Shown here in pieces: positions 13,301 through 22,154 of a stretch of DNA of 64,000 bases. The notes beneath the pieces were generated by a model. It made no database searches. It was not told the origin of the DNA and saw only the letters and a list, made by a program, of their open reading frames with translations. Numbering within the stretch: the first letter of the stretch is position 1; the number at the start of each line of letters is the position of its first letter. The stretch lies in the NCBI RefSeq assembly GCF_029223865.1, contig NZ_CP119520.1, forward strand, positions 6,448,001 to 6,512,000, read 5' to 3'. This stretch comes from Telluria mixta. Its GTDB lineage: Bacteria > Pseudomonadota > Gammaproteobacteria > Burkholderiales > Burkholderiaceae_D. A program made the translations under genes and the position numbers.

Positions 13301-13316
13301 AGCACGATGCGTGCCA
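13301..13316 (-). promoter_or_regulatory. Sigma-54-type -24/-12 promoter candidate for the urease operon
   Basis: On the minus strand the sequence reads TGGCACG, four bases, then GTGCT. This keeps the invariant GG-N10-GC of RpoN promoters with one mismatch in the -12 box. Nitrogen-controlled (NtrC/RpoN) urease expression is known in several proteobacteria. The predicted transcript start falls only about 2-4 bases before the ureD ATG, which is unusual and lowers confidence. Confidence 0.5.
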
Positions 13317-13572
13317 GTCCCGGGAAGCCGGAACGGGGACCGCGGCGCACCAGCGCGGGACCCGCGCACCGGAATGGTGCAGGCGTCAAGACACGGCCGG
13401 CACGATGGAAGTGCACAGGGAAATCAGGTGATTAATATGATTTCGGCAACGACGGAGGCGCAGCCGGCAGACGGCCGCGCGTGGCGACCAAAGAGAGAGG
13501 AAAACGTAGCGTGTCCGCGAGCCCGACCGGCGACGAACGCCGGTCAAGCGGGGGAACCAGGACCGCGAAGAA
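13317..13572. other. Intergenic region, no gene recognised
   Basis: About 250 bp lie between the urease promoter candidate and the end of the small membrane protein gene. I see no coding frame with a ribosome site, RNA structure or repeat that I can name. Activator sites for the urease promoter would be expected in this stretch. Confidence 0.4.
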
Positions 13573-13764
13573 TCAGCGGCGGCGGCGCAGCGGGCGGGCG
13601 ATGCGGACCGGACGCAGGGCGCGTTCGCGGTCGGCGGCGCGCTTGTAGGCGGCCAGTTCGAACGTCAGTGCCAGGGCAATGCCGGCCGGGACGGCGGCGG
13701 CGAAGCCGAGGGCGAGCAAGGCGACGGTTGACAACAGAATAACGATAGTACTTGGGCGCGGCAT
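13573..13764 (-). CDS. Small membrane protein, function unknown
   Basis: A 63-residue product with one or two hydrophobic segments (VILLSTVALLALGFAAAVP and the GIALALTFELAAY stretch) and a strongly basic C-terminus ending RPLRRRR. The start at 13764 is supported by AAGGTGG five bases before the ATG; longer in-frame starts lack this. No family is recognised. The positive-inside tail suggests a cytoplasmic C-terminus. Confidence 0.65.
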   Translation of the reverse strand: MPRPSTIVILLSTVALLALGFAAAVPAGIALALTFELAAYKRAADRERALRPVRIARPLRRRR

Positions 13765-13825
13765 GATATCCACCTTTACTTTAAAACCGTGGTTCCATCC
13801 TGCCACAGCTGGGATTTGCTTGCAA

Positions 13826-15496
13826 TCACGTACCGTGCCGTGCGAGGGCATCCCAGGCATTTGCTGTACTTAAAAAGAGACGGCCGCTGAGCTCACTCAA
13901 CAAAGTCGACGCACGCAGGCGGTCCAGCACCGGTCCCTTGACCTCGGCCAGGTGCAGGCGGATGTCGCGCCGCGCCAGGCCGCGATTCAATTCGAGCAAC
14001 CCGAACAGCGCCGAACTGTCGATGGCGTTCACGGCCGACAGCACCAGCACGAGATGGCGCGCCTCGCGGTGCGCGGCCAGTTCTTCCTCGATGCGCTCGC
14101 TGACCGCTTCGATATTCCCGAAGAACAGGCCGGCATCCACGCGCAGCAGCAGGACGTTCGGGTCCGTCTCGGCCGAATAACGGTCGATATTGCGGAAGTG
14201 CTCCGTGTGCGGAATCCGGCCCAGCACCGCGATGTGGGGCCGGCTCTCGCGCCAGATCATCGTCCCCAGCGACAGCAGCAGCCCCAGCACGACGCCCGCC
14301 TCCACCCCGAGCAGCAGCACGCCGCCGCTTGTGGCCAGCAGCGCGAGCGCGTCCGCGCGGTCGTAGTCCCACGCGGTGCGCAGGGTCGACCAGTCCAGCA
14401 GGCCGAGCACGGCGACGATGATCGTGGCGGCCAGCACCGGCAGCGGCAACAGCGCGAGCCAGCCCGTGGGCAGCACGAGCGCGCCTGCGAGCAGCCCCGC
14501 CGAGATCACGCCGGCCAGCTGGGTGCGCGCGCCGGCCGCGAAATTCACGGCGGAGCGCGACAGGCTGCCCGTCACCGGAAAGCCGCCGGTCAGCGCGCTG
14601 CCGACGTTGGCCAGGCCGAGCCCCACGAGTTCGCGGTTCGTGTGCAGCTTTTCCGCGCGCTTCAGCGCCAGCGTCTGCGCGCCCGACATCGCGATCAGGA
14701 AGCTCATGAAGCCGATCAGCAGCGATGGCTTGAGCAGCGCCTGCCAGTGCTCGCCGGACGTCGCGAGGGTCAGGCCCGGCAAGCCGGCCGGCACCGTGCC
14801 GATCACCTGCACACCCATGCGGTCGAGGTGCAGCCCGGCGACGAGCGCGATGCCGCCCAGGACGAGCACCATCGGCGCGAGACGCGCCGCGACGTCGGCC
14901 GCGCCGCACGGCATGCCGAACCGCTGCAGCAGCGGCGACAGCCAGCGCCGCGCGAACAGCAGCAGCGCGACGCTCCCGACGCCCAGCGCGGCGCTGGGGA
15001 CGTGCACATGCGGCAGCGATCCGCCCAGCAGGGTCCGCATCTGGCCAAGCGCGATGACCACGGCGGAGCCCAGCGTGAAACCGCTCATCACGGGGCGCGA
15101 GAAGAAGTTGGCGAGGTAGCCCACGCGCAGCAGGCCGCACGCGAGCAGCACGACGCCCGACACCAGCGCCAGCTGCGCCGCGAGCATGCCGTACAGCGCG
15201 CTGCCGGGCGATGCGAGGGGCGCCAGCGCCGACGCGGTCATCAGCGAGATGATCGCCATCGGCCCGACGGATTGGGAGGAACTCGTGCCGAACACGGCGT
15301 ACAGCAGCGGCGGGACGATGCTGGCGTACAGGCCCGCGACGGGCGGCAGGCCGGCGACGAGCGCGTACGCCATGCCCTGCGGGATCATCATCATGGCGAC
15401 GACGATGCCGGCGCCCACGTCGCCCGCGAGATCGTCGCGGCGGTACGCCCGCAGCCAGCCGAGCAGGCGCGGGTTCGTCGACACTTTGCCGCTCAC
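13826..15496 (-). CDS. SulP-family anion transporter with C-terminal STAS domain
   Basis: A 556-residue inner-membrane transporter of the SulP/SLC26 family, which carries sulfate, bicarbonate or organic anions. About 12-14 helices span residues 20-420, with family landmarks GIVVAMMMIPQGMAYALVAG, PLLYAVFGTSS and ALTGGFPVTGSLSRSAVN. A STAS domain (about 435-550) has the conserved SAVNAIDSSALFGLLEL. The proposed GTG start at 15496 overlaps the stop of the diguanylate cyclase gene as GTGA, pointing to coupling. The next in-frame ATG would delete the first helix. The transported anion is not predictable. Confidence 0.9.
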   Translation of the reverse strand: MSGKVSTNPRLLGWLRAYRRDDLAGDVGAGIVVAMMMIPQGMAYALVAGLPPVAGLYASIVPPLLYAVFGTSSSQSVGPMAIISLMTASALAPLASPGSALYGMLAAQLALVSGVVLLACGLLRVGYLANFFSRPVMSGFTLGSAVVIALGQMRTLLGGSLPHVHVPSAALGVGSVALLLFARRWLSPLLQRFGMPCGAADVAARLAPMVLVLGGIALVAGLHLDRMGVQVIGTVPAGLPGLTLATSGEHWQALLKPSLLIGFMSFLIAMSGAQTLALKRAEKLHTNRELVGLGLANVGSALTGGFPVTGSLSRSAVNFAAGARTQLAGVISAGLLAGALVLPTGWLALLPLPVLAATIIVAVLGLLDWSTLRTAWDYDRADALALLATSGGVLLLGVEAGVVLGLLLSLGTMIWRESRPHIAVLGRIPHTEHFRNIDRYSAETDPNVLLLRVDAGLFFGNIEAVSERIEEELAAHREARHLVLVLSAVNAIDSSALFGLLELNRGLARRDIRLHLAEVKGPVLDRLRASTLLSELSGRLFLSTANAWDALARHGT

Positions 15497-16929
15497 TGCA
15501 TCGCCAGTTCGACGCAGTTGCGGCCCGCCCGCTTGGCGCGCGCGAGGGCGGCGTCGGTGCGCTGCGTCAGCGAATCGCCGCTTTCCTGCTCGCCCAGCTG
15601 GGCCACGCCGAGGCTCACCGTCACGTGGTCGCAGCCGGGGATCTCGGCCTGCTCGATCGCCACGCGCACCTTTTCCGCCATCCTGAGGCCGTCGACGGCA
15701 CTTGTGTGCGGCGCGATGATGTGGAATTCCTCGCCGCCCGAGCGCACGAGGATGTCGCTGGCGCGCAGCACGGCGCGCGCCGTGTCGGCCACGGTACGGA
15801 GCGCCACGTCGCCGACCGGATAGCCGTACGTGTCGTTGACCGCCTTGAAACGGTCGATGTCGAACGACAGCAGCGCGAGCGGGACGCGGTAGCGGCGGGC
15901 GCGCTTGATCTCTTTTTCCAGCAATTCCTCGCCGTGGCGGCGGTTCGCCACGCCGGTCAGCGCGTCGGTCGTCGCGATGTACGTCAGGCGCGCCATCAGG
16001 TGTTCGTTTTCCTGGCCGATGGCGACGAGGCGCAGGCCGAAGGCGGCGAGGCGCGTCACGTCCTGCAACGTCGCCCACTCGTCCGGCGTGAGTGCGCGCG
16101 CGGCGCCGAACAGCAGCGACAGCGCGCCGCGCGGCGTGCCGGGACCGTCGGCGGGAATCGGCAGGCCCAGCGCCATCGCGACGCCGTGCGCGCGCAAGCC
16201 CTCGGCCAGCGCCGGTTCGCCCGATTGTTCCGGGACCTCGATCAGCGCGGCCGTGCCGCCTGCCGCGGCCAGCAGGCCGGGGAATGCGTGGCGCAGCGGG
16301 GCCTGCAGCAGCCGGTCCGTGCGCTGCAGCAGTGCGCCGAGCAGCAGGCCTTCCGGCCCTTGTTGCGCTTCCAGCTGCAGGTCGTTGCCGTACTTGAGCA
16401 GGAGCACCGCTGCATGCCGTACGCCGGGCCAGGCGCACAGGGCGGCGCACAAGGCTTCCGACAGGGTATGCGCATCCTCGGCCTCGTCCAGTGCGGCCTG
16501 GACTCGGGCACGCAGGTCCAGCAACGCGCGCAGGCCCGCCGTGTCGCTCGACGGCGCCTCCGGCTGCGCGAGGCAAGCCTGCACCGCGGCGCGCAACGCG
16601 GCCGCGTCGAGCGGCGTGACGGCATAGTGCACGGGGCCGTGCGCCATCAGCGCGGGCAGCCAGGCGGCATTGGCGAAGGGACACAGCAGCAGCACCGGCG
16701 CGCCCGCGCGGCGGGCGACGAGGTCGGCCAGCGCCTCGAGGTCGATGCTCGGTTCGAAGCGGTCGAGGTCGATCACGAGCAGGTCCGGCTGCTCCCGCGC
16801 CAGCAGGCTCGCCGCGACGTCGGCGCTGTCGGCCGGGTGCAGGCGCGCGAACAGGGAGGCGCAGGCGTCCCCGAATTCGGCGCGCCGTTGCGCCATCGGA
16901 CTCAGGTAAATCGCGGTCTGCTCTAGCAT
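15493..16929 (-). CDS. GAF-GGDEF diguanylate cyclase with receiver-like N-terminus
   Basis: A 478-residue soluble protein. Residues 1-125 resemble a degenerate receiver (LLVIDLDRF at the acidic strand), 140-300 form a GAF-like domain and 320-478 a GGDEF domain. The active site is intact (SGGEEF, about residue 398). An RxxD inhibitory site (RASD) lies five residues before it, so the enzyme should make c-di-GMP from GTP with product inhibition. The TDALTGVANRR opening of GGDEF is clear. The stop codon overlaps the GTG start of the SulP transporter, implying joint expression. Confidence 0.92.
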   Translation of the reverse strand: MLEQTAIYLSPMAQRRAEFGDACASLFARLHPADSADVAASLLAREQPDLLVIDLDRFEPSIDLEALADLVARRAGAPVLLLCPFANAAWLPALMAHGPVHYAVTPLDAAALRAAVQACLAQPEAPSSDTAGLRALLDLRARVQAALDEAEDAHTLSEALCAALCAWPGVRHAAVLLLKYGNDLQLEAQQGPEGLLLGALLQRTDRLLQAPLRHAFPGLLAAAGGTAALIEVPEQSGEPALAEGLRAHGVAMALGLPIPADGPGTPRGALSLLFGAARALTPDEWATLQDVTRLAAFGLRLVAIGQENEHLMARLTYIATTDALTGVANRRHGEELLEKEIKRARRYRVPLALLSFDIDRFKAVNDTYGYPVGDVALRTVADTARAVLRASDILVRSGGEEFHIIAPHTSAVDGLRMAEKVRVAIEQAEIPGCDHVTVSLGVAQLGEQESGDSLTQRTDAALARAKRAGRNCVELAMQ

Positions 16930-17076
16930 GAATCACCTCTGGAATACTTTGTTACGCTAACAAGTTTGCCACAAAGCACCTGTAACGCCTAGCAAATGCT
17001 CGCAATGTGTGGAAGCGCACCGTCAGCGCCGTCTCTGGACGGGAATACTGGCGGAATCATGCACAAGGAGAGCACC

Positions 17077-18054
17077 ATGGCAACACAGGACGACGCAGCG
17101 AACAAGCAGAAAGCCATCCAGAACCGCCAGGACCAGGCTGACGCCAGCATGCAGAAGGGTGACCAGGGCAGCGGCAGCGGTGGCGCCGCGCAGACCGGCA
17201 TCCAGCAGCCCAGCGGCGACTTCCCCGCCCAGCACCTGGCCAAGCCGGGCATCGAAGCCCAGATGGAGCTGAAGCCGAAGTTCATGGCCGAGCACTACAA
17301 GGGCAGCGGCAAGCTGGCGGGCCAGGTCGCCATCGTCACCGGCGGCGATTCCGGCATCGGCCGCGCCGTCGCGATCCTGTTCGCGCGCGAAGGTGCCGAC
17401 GTGGCGATCCTGTACCTGAACGAACACGAGGACGCCGCCGAGACGCAGCGCCTGATCGAGGCCGAGGGCACGAAGTGCGTGACGGTCGCGGGCGACGTCA
17501 AGGACATGGAATTCTGCCAGCAGGCCGTCGACCAGATCGTTGCCAAGTGGGGCCGCCTCGACGTCCTGGTGAACAACGCCGCGTTCCAGGAACATGCCGA
17601 GTCGCTGCTCGACCTGACGGAGGACCGCTTCGACGAGACGATGCGCACGAACATCTACGGCTACTTCCACATGGCGAAGGCGTGCCTGCCCTACATGAAG
17701 CGCGGCGCGGCCATCATCAACACGGGTTCCGTGACGGGCCTGAAGGGGTCGAAGAAACTGCTCGACTATTCGACGACCAAGGGCGCCATCCATGCATTCA
17801 CGATGTCCCTCGCCGCGAACCTGCTGGACCAGGGCATCCGCGTGAATGCCGTCGCGCCGGGCCCCGTGTGGACGCCGCTGAACCCGGCCGACCAGTCGCC
17901 GGAAGACATCACCAAGTTCGGCCAGAGCACGACGTTCGGCCGCCCCGCGCAGCCGGAAGAGCTGTCCCCGGCGTACGTCTATCTCGCGTCGAACGTGTGT
18001 TCCGGCTACGTCACCGGCGTCGTGCTGCCGATCACGGGATCGGTCGGCGAATAA
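17077..18054 (+). CDS. SDR-family oxidoreductase (YghA-like)
   Basis: A 325-residue short-chain dehydrogenase. The Rossmann motif TGGDSGIGR, the NNAA motif, the catalytic serine in NTGSVTG and the YSTTK pair are present, followed by VNAVAPGPVWTPL. The first 50 or so residues are a Gln/Ala/Gly-rich extension seen in YghA-type SDRs. AAGGAG before the ATG at 17077 fixes the start; an upstream in-frame ATG at 16996 is less likely. The substrate is unknown. ku follows after 18 bp, so they may share a transcript, and YghA-like SDRs are often stress-linked. Confidence 0.92.
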   Translation: MATQDDAANKQKAIQNRQDQADASMQKGDQGSGSGGAAQTGIQQPSGDFPAQHLAKPGIEAQMELKPKFMAEHYKGSGKLAGQVAIVTGGDSGIGRAVAILFAREGADVAILYLNEHEDAAETQRLIEAEGTKCVTVAGDVKDMEFCQQAVDQIVAKWGRLDVLVNNAAFQEHAESLLDLTEDRFDETMRTNIYGYFHMAKACLPYMKRGAAIINTGSVTGLKGSKKLLDYSTTKGAIHAFTMSLAANLLDQGIRVNAVAPGPVWTPLNPADQSPEDITKFGQSTTFGRPAQPEELSPAYVYLASNVCSGYVTGVVLPITGSVGE

Positions 18055-18072
18055 CCTTCAAGGAGAGCTCTT

Positions 18073-19152
18073 ATGGCGCGCAGCATGTGGAAGGGGGCCA
18101 TCAGCTTCGGGCTGGTGCACATCCCGGTCGAGATGTATCCGGCGGCGAGCGACCAGGGGCTCGACCTGTCGATGCTCGACCGGCGCGACTTCGCGCCGAT
18201 CGGCTTCAAGCGCTATAACAAGGCGACCGGCAAGGAAGTCTCCTGGGACGACATCGTCAAGGGCTATGAATACAGCGACGGCGAATACGTCGTGCTGTCC
18301 GACGAAGACCTGCGCCGCGCCAACCCGGAAGCGACGCAGACGATCGACATCATCGCGTTCGTCAACGCCGAGCAGGTCCCGCTGATCTACTACGAACAGC
18401 CCTATTACCTCGCGCCCGGCAAGGGCGGCGACAAGGTCTATGCGCTGCTGCGCGAGACGCTGCGCGACGTCGGCAAGATCGGTATCGCGAACGTCGTCAT
18501 CCGCGTCAAGCAGCACCTGGCCGCCCTCGTCTGCGTGGGCGACACCATCGTGCTGAACACCTTGCGCTACCCGGACGAGATCCGCCCCACCGACGAACTC
18601 AAGATCCCGGCGGCCGACTCGAAGGCCGCGCAGGTGACGGAAAAGGAACTGCAGATGGCGAAGGCGCTCGTGGAAGGCATGAGCGAGAAGTGGAAGCCGC
18701 AGCAGTACCACGACACGTACCGCGAGGACGTGATGGCGCTGATCAAGAAGAAGATCGCCGCCAACCAGACCAAGACGCTCACCGAACCGGAGCCGGAGGA
18801 AGAGAAACCGGCCAAGTCGAACGTCATCGACCTCGTCTCGCTGCTGCAGGCCAGCCTGGGCAAGAAGCCGGCCAAAGCGGCCGCGGCGGACGATGACGAC
18901 GATGACGAACCGCCGCCGCGCAAGTCGAGGAAACCGGCCAAGGACGACGAGGATACCGACGACACGCCGCCGCCACGCGCGCGCAAGGCGCCCGCGCATG
19001 CGGCCACGCATGCGAGCGCAAAGCGCACGACGGCGGCCAAGTCGACCGCGACGAAAACTGCGACAAAGACGGCAGCAAAGAAGACCGCCGCCAAGGCCGC
19101 GGCGAAACCTGCAGCAAAAGCGGCGCCCGCCCGGCGCAGGAAGGCAGCCTGA
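18073..19152 (+). CDS. ku: Ku protein of bacterial non-homologous end joining
   Basis: Ku forms a homodimeric ring on DNA ends and recruits LigD. The 359-residue product starts MARSMWKGAISFGLVHIPV, the family hallmark, and the Ku core covers roughly residues 1-255. The C-terminal 100 residues are an Asp-rich then Lys/Ala-rich tail (repeats such as KTAAKKTAAKAAAK), of the kind reported to aid DNA threading and LigD contact in other Ku proteins. AAGGAGAG precedes the ATG. ligD lies convergently 288 bp downstream. Confidence 0.97.
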   Translation: MARSMWKGAISFGLVHIPVEMYPAASDQGLDLSMLDRRDFAPIGFKRYNKATGKEVSWDDIVKGYEYSDGEYVVLSDEDLRRANPEATQTIDIIAFVNAEQVPLIYYEQPYYLAPGKGGDKVYALLRETLRDVGKIGIANVVIRVKQHLAALVCVGDTIVLNTLRYPDEIRPTDELKIPAADSKAAQVTEKELQMAKALVEGMSEKWKPQQYHDTYREDVMALIKKKIAANQTKTLTEPEPEEEKPAKSNVIDLVSLLQASLGKKPAKAAAADDDDDDEPPPRKSRKPAKDDEDTDDTPPPRARKAPAHAATHASAKRTTAAKSTATKTATKTAAKKTAAKAAAKPAAKAAPARRRKAA

Positions 19153-19437
19153 GTGGATGTCGATACGCTGCTGGACCTGCTGCAATGGCCCGCGATGGCG
19201 GTCACGCTGGTGGCCGCCTTCCTCGTTGGCGCCCGTCATGCGAAGAAGCGCGTGATCGGGTTCTGGACCTTCATCCTGAGTAACGTGCTGTGGATCGTGT
19301 GGGGCGTGCACGACGAGGCCTGGGCGCTGATCGCGCTGCAGGTCGGCCTCGCCCTGATGAACATCCGCGCGATCTTCCGCAACGAGCGCGGCGATCCCAA
19401 GGACGAGCAGGCCGGCGCCGAACGGCGCGCGACCTGA
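19153..19437 (+). CDS. Small integral membrane protein, function unknown
   Basis: A 94-residue product starting with GTG directly after the ku stop codon. Three hydrophobic segments are visible (MAVTLVAAFLVGA, FWTFILSNVLWIVWGV and ALIALQVGLALMNI), then a polar tail. The layout resembles small membrane proteins often met in proteobacteria with no assigned role. Its immediate abutment to ku implies co-transcription. Any part in DNA repair would be speculation. Confidence 0.75.
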   Translation: MDVDTLLDLLQWPAMAVTLVAAFLVGARHAKKRVIGFWTFILSNVLWIVWGVHDEAWALIALQVGLALMNIRAIFRNERGDPKDEQAGAERRAT

Positions 19438-19440
19438 ACG

Positions 19441-22032
19441 CTACGCCTTCTTCTCCGCCTTGAACCCCAGCGCCTTCATCGCCTTGGTGAGCGTGACCGC
19501 GCTCTTGTCGTAGTCCGCCCACGGCGCATTGCCCTCGTCCAGCCGCGTGTGCACGGTTTTGACGCTCCAGTGGCTGCCCGACTTCAGCTTCGGCAGCTCT
19601 TCCCAGCGCACGGGCACGGAGATGCCCAGGCCGGGACGCGCACGCGCCGACCACGCGGCCACCGTCGTCGCGCCGCGGCCGTTGCGCAGGTAGTCGATGA
19701 AGATCAGCCCGACGCGGTTCTTCGCGCCGCTCTTGGCGGAGAAGCGCTCGGGGATCGTCTTCGCGAGGTGGGTCACGATCGCGCGCGAGAAATCCTTCAC
19801 CGTGTCCCAGTCGAGCTTGGGCTTCAGCGGCACGACCACGTGCAGCCCCTTGCCGCCGCTCGTCTTGAGGAACGGGTTCAGGCCCAGCTCCTGCAGGAAG
19901 GCGCGCATCAGCTGGGCCGCTTCCTGTATGTCGGACCACTCGACGCCCTCGCCCGGGTCGAGGTCGAACACCATGCGGTCGGGCGTGTCGTAATGCCTGG
20001 CCGTCGCGTTCTGGCTATGGATCTCGACGACGTTCCACTGCGCGCTGGACAGCAGGCCTTCGATCGTCGCGATCTCCGTCATGCGCGGGTGGTCCGGGTC
20101 GAGCGCCTGGTCCATCTGCGCGACGCCGGGCATCTTCGCGGTGTCGACGACGTGCTTCTGGAAGAACAGCTCCTTGCCCACGCCATCGGGCGCACGCACG
20201 AGCGAGACGGGGCGGCCCTTCAGGTGTTCCATCATCAGTTCGCCGACGAGGGCGTAGTAGCGCACCATCTCGACCTTCGTGACGCCGCTCTCCGCATCCA
20301 TCACGCGGTCGCCGTGCGTGACCTTGAACGTCGCGGGCAGGTTGCCCGGCAAGCCGCTCTCCGGCTCCGCCTTCTTCGCTGTCCGTTTACGGGCGGGTTT
20401 CGCATTCTCCACGGGGGCCTCCTGCATGTGCTTGGGCAGCTCGCGCACGACGCTCTTCGCCGGCTTGTCCTTGCGCAGGCCCTGGAATACGGGGTGGCGG
20501 ATGGAGTCGGTGGCCGTCCATTCCGAGAAGCTGACTTCGGCGACGAGCTCCGGCTTCACCCAGTGGTTCGTCCGTCCCGGCACGGCGCGCGGCGGGAACG
20601 GGTTTTTATCCGTCTCGATCGCCTCCAGCACCTCGCGCATGTGGCGCAGCGACGCGCCGTTGAACCCGCTGCCGCAGTTGCCCGCATAGCGCAGCACGCC
20701 GTCCTTGTCGTAGTAGCCGAGCAGCAGCGAGCCGATGCCCGTACGGGCACCGTGCGGATCGGTGTAGCCGCCGATGACGAATTCCTGGCGCTGGCCGCAT
20801 TTCAGCTTGATCCATTCGGGCGAGCGGCGCGTGACGTAGCGCGAATCCTTGCGCTTGCCGATCACGCCTTCCAGCCCGATCTGGCACGCGGCCACGACGA
20901 GCTGCGCCGGGTCCGTCCCGAATTCGGCGGAAAAGCGCACCGTGTCCGACGGCCGCGCCGCCAGCGCCTCCTGCAATATCGGACGGCGCTCGTCGAGGCG
21001 CACGTCGCGCAGGTCGTAGCCCTTGAAGTACGGGGCGTCGAACACGAAGTAGACGATCTGCGCGCTGTTGGAACCGTCGAACGCCAGCTGCAGCAGGTTG
21101 AAGTTCGGCTTGCCGTTCTCGTCGTGGACGACGATCTCGCCGTCGTACCAGCCGTCCGGCAACTTCATGCGGCGGATTTCCTGCTGCAGCGGTTTCAGCT
21201 TGTCGGTCCAGTCGTTGCCGTTGCGCGTGATGAGGCGGATGTCCTTGCCCTGCACGCGCGTGACCATGCGGTAGCCGTCGAACTTGATCTCGTAGATGTA
21301 GTTTTCCGGATCGGCCGGCGGACCGTCGACGAGGGTCGCCAGTTCCGGCGTCAGCGTCTCCGGCAGGTCGGCCTTGACGGCGCCGTCGGGCATTCCGCCG
21401 CGCTTCGGTTTTGCCGCGGCCTTGCGCGCCGGTTTCGCAGCCTCCAGTTTTTCCACCTTCACCTCGGCGCCGTGCCCGGGCATCGGCAAGTCCTTGACGC
21501 TGTCGGGGAATTCGTCGACGACGGAAAATTCGGCGGCCGGCTTCGCGTACTCGTCGTTTTCCTTGATGAGCAGCCAGGGTTCCTGCTTGTCGTCCTCGTG
21601 GCCGCGCAGGCGCACGAGGACCCAGCGGCCGTGCATCTTGTGGCCGTGCATCTCGAACTTGATCTCGCCCTTTTTAAAACCCTGGCGCGGATCGCCGACG
21701 GGTTCCCACGTCCCCTTGTCCCAGATGATGACCTTGCCCGCGCCGTACTGGTGCGGCGCGATGGTGCCTTCGAAGTCGGAATACGAGATGGGGTGGTCTT
21801 CCACGTGCACGGCCATGCGGCGGTCGTGGGTGTCGTAGCTGGGGCCTTTCGGTACGGCCCAGCTCTTCATGACGCCGTCCAGTTCCAGACGGAAATCGTA
21901 ATGCAGGCGCGAGGCCCAGTGCTTCTGGATCACGAAGGTGAGAAGACCTGTGCTGGCCTCCCCACCCTCCTTGGGCTCGGCCGTGATATTGAAGTCGCGC
22001 TTGGCCTTGTACAGCTTTAACGGGTCGGGCAT
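19441..22032 (-). CDS. ligD: Multifunctional ATP-dependent DNA ligase LigD
   Basis: LigD is the repair enzyme of bacterial end joining. Domain order is 3'-phosphoesterase (about 1-160, HWASRLHYDFRLELDG), ATP-dependent ligase (about 225-530, nucleophilic lysine in YEIKFDGYRM near residue 249) and archaeo-eukaryotic primase-like polymerase (about 575-860, metal motif DLDPGEG). All three active sites look intact. The 863-residue length fits three-domain LigD, and the PE-LIG-POL order is that of Pseudomonas-type enzymes. It converges on ku and the small membrane gene with a 3-bp gap. Confidence 0.97.
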   Translation of the reverse strand: MPDPLKLYKAKRDFNITAEPKEGGEASTGLLTFVIQKHWASRLHYDFRLELDGVMKSWAVPKGPSYDTHDRRMAVHVEDHPISYSDFEGTIAPHQYGAGKVIIWDKGTWEPVGDPRQGFKKGEIKFEMHGHKMHGRWVLVRLRGHEDDKQEPWLLIKENDEYAKPAAEFSVVDEFPDSVKDLPMPGHGAEVKVEKLEAAKPARKAAAKPKRGGMPDGAVKADLPETLTPELATLVDGPPADPENYIYEIKFDGYRMVTRVQGKDIRLITRNGNDWTDKLKPLQQEIRRMKLPDGWYDGEIVVHDENGKPNFNLLQLAFDGSNSAQIVYFVFDAPYFKGYDLRDVRLDERRPILQEALAARPSDTVRFSAEFGTDPAQLVVAACQIGLEGVIGKRKDSRYVTRRSPEWIKLKCGQRQEFVIGGYTDPHGARTGIGSLLLGYYDKDGVLRYAGNCGSGFNGASLRHMREVLEAIETDKNPFPPRAVPGRTNHWVKPELVAEVSFSEWTATDSIRHPVFQGLRKDKPAKSVVRELPKHMQEAPVENAKPARKRTAKKAEPESGLPGNLPATFKVTHGDRVMDAESGVTKVEMVRYYALVGELMMEHLKGRPVSLVRAPDGVGKELFFQKHVVDTAKMPGVAQMDQALDPDHPRMTEIATIEGLLSSAQWNVVEIHSQNATARHYDTPDRMVFDLDPGEGVEWSDIQEAAQLMRAFLQELGLNPFLKTSGGKGLHVVVPLKPKLDWDTVKDFSRAIVTHLAKTIPERFSAKSGAKNRVGLIFIDYLRNGRGATTVAAWSARARPGLGISVPVRWEELPKLKSGSHWSVKTVHTRLDEGNAPWADYDKSAVTLTKAMKALGFKAEKKA

Positions 22033-22125
22033 GGCATCACCTCTGCAGTGTGTGCCTTAGTGTAGGCAATAGTTGCAGACGCGACTGTTCGCTGGCTAAC
22101 TCACGTTCCGGCGGCCGTTGAACGC

Positions 22126-22145
22126 GTGGACGGCGAGCCGTCCAC
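22126..22145. repeat. Perfect inverted repeat, REP-like hairpin
   Basis: Nine-base arms GTGGACGGC and GCCGTCCAC are separated by two bases, in the 122-bp gap between ligD and the M28 peptidase gene. There is no T-tract. From memory, similar GTGGACGGC-type hairpins recur in genomes of this family, which would make it a REP-like element; only one copy is noticed in this window. It may also stabilise the 3' end of the peptidase mRNA. Confidence 0.5.
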
Positions 22146-22154
22146 CCTACCGCG

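Noticed and set aside
15497..16936. Upstream extension of the SulP transporter frame
   Set aside because: The frame continues through the diguanylate cyclase gene, but the product there is Arg/Pro/Ala-rich shadow sequence. The transporter starts at the GTG overlapping the cyclase stop.
18850..19150. Lys/Ala-rich region as a separate histone H1-like gene
   Set aside because: It is in frame with the Ku core, with no internal ribosome site. Such tails are normal for Ku proteins of this group.
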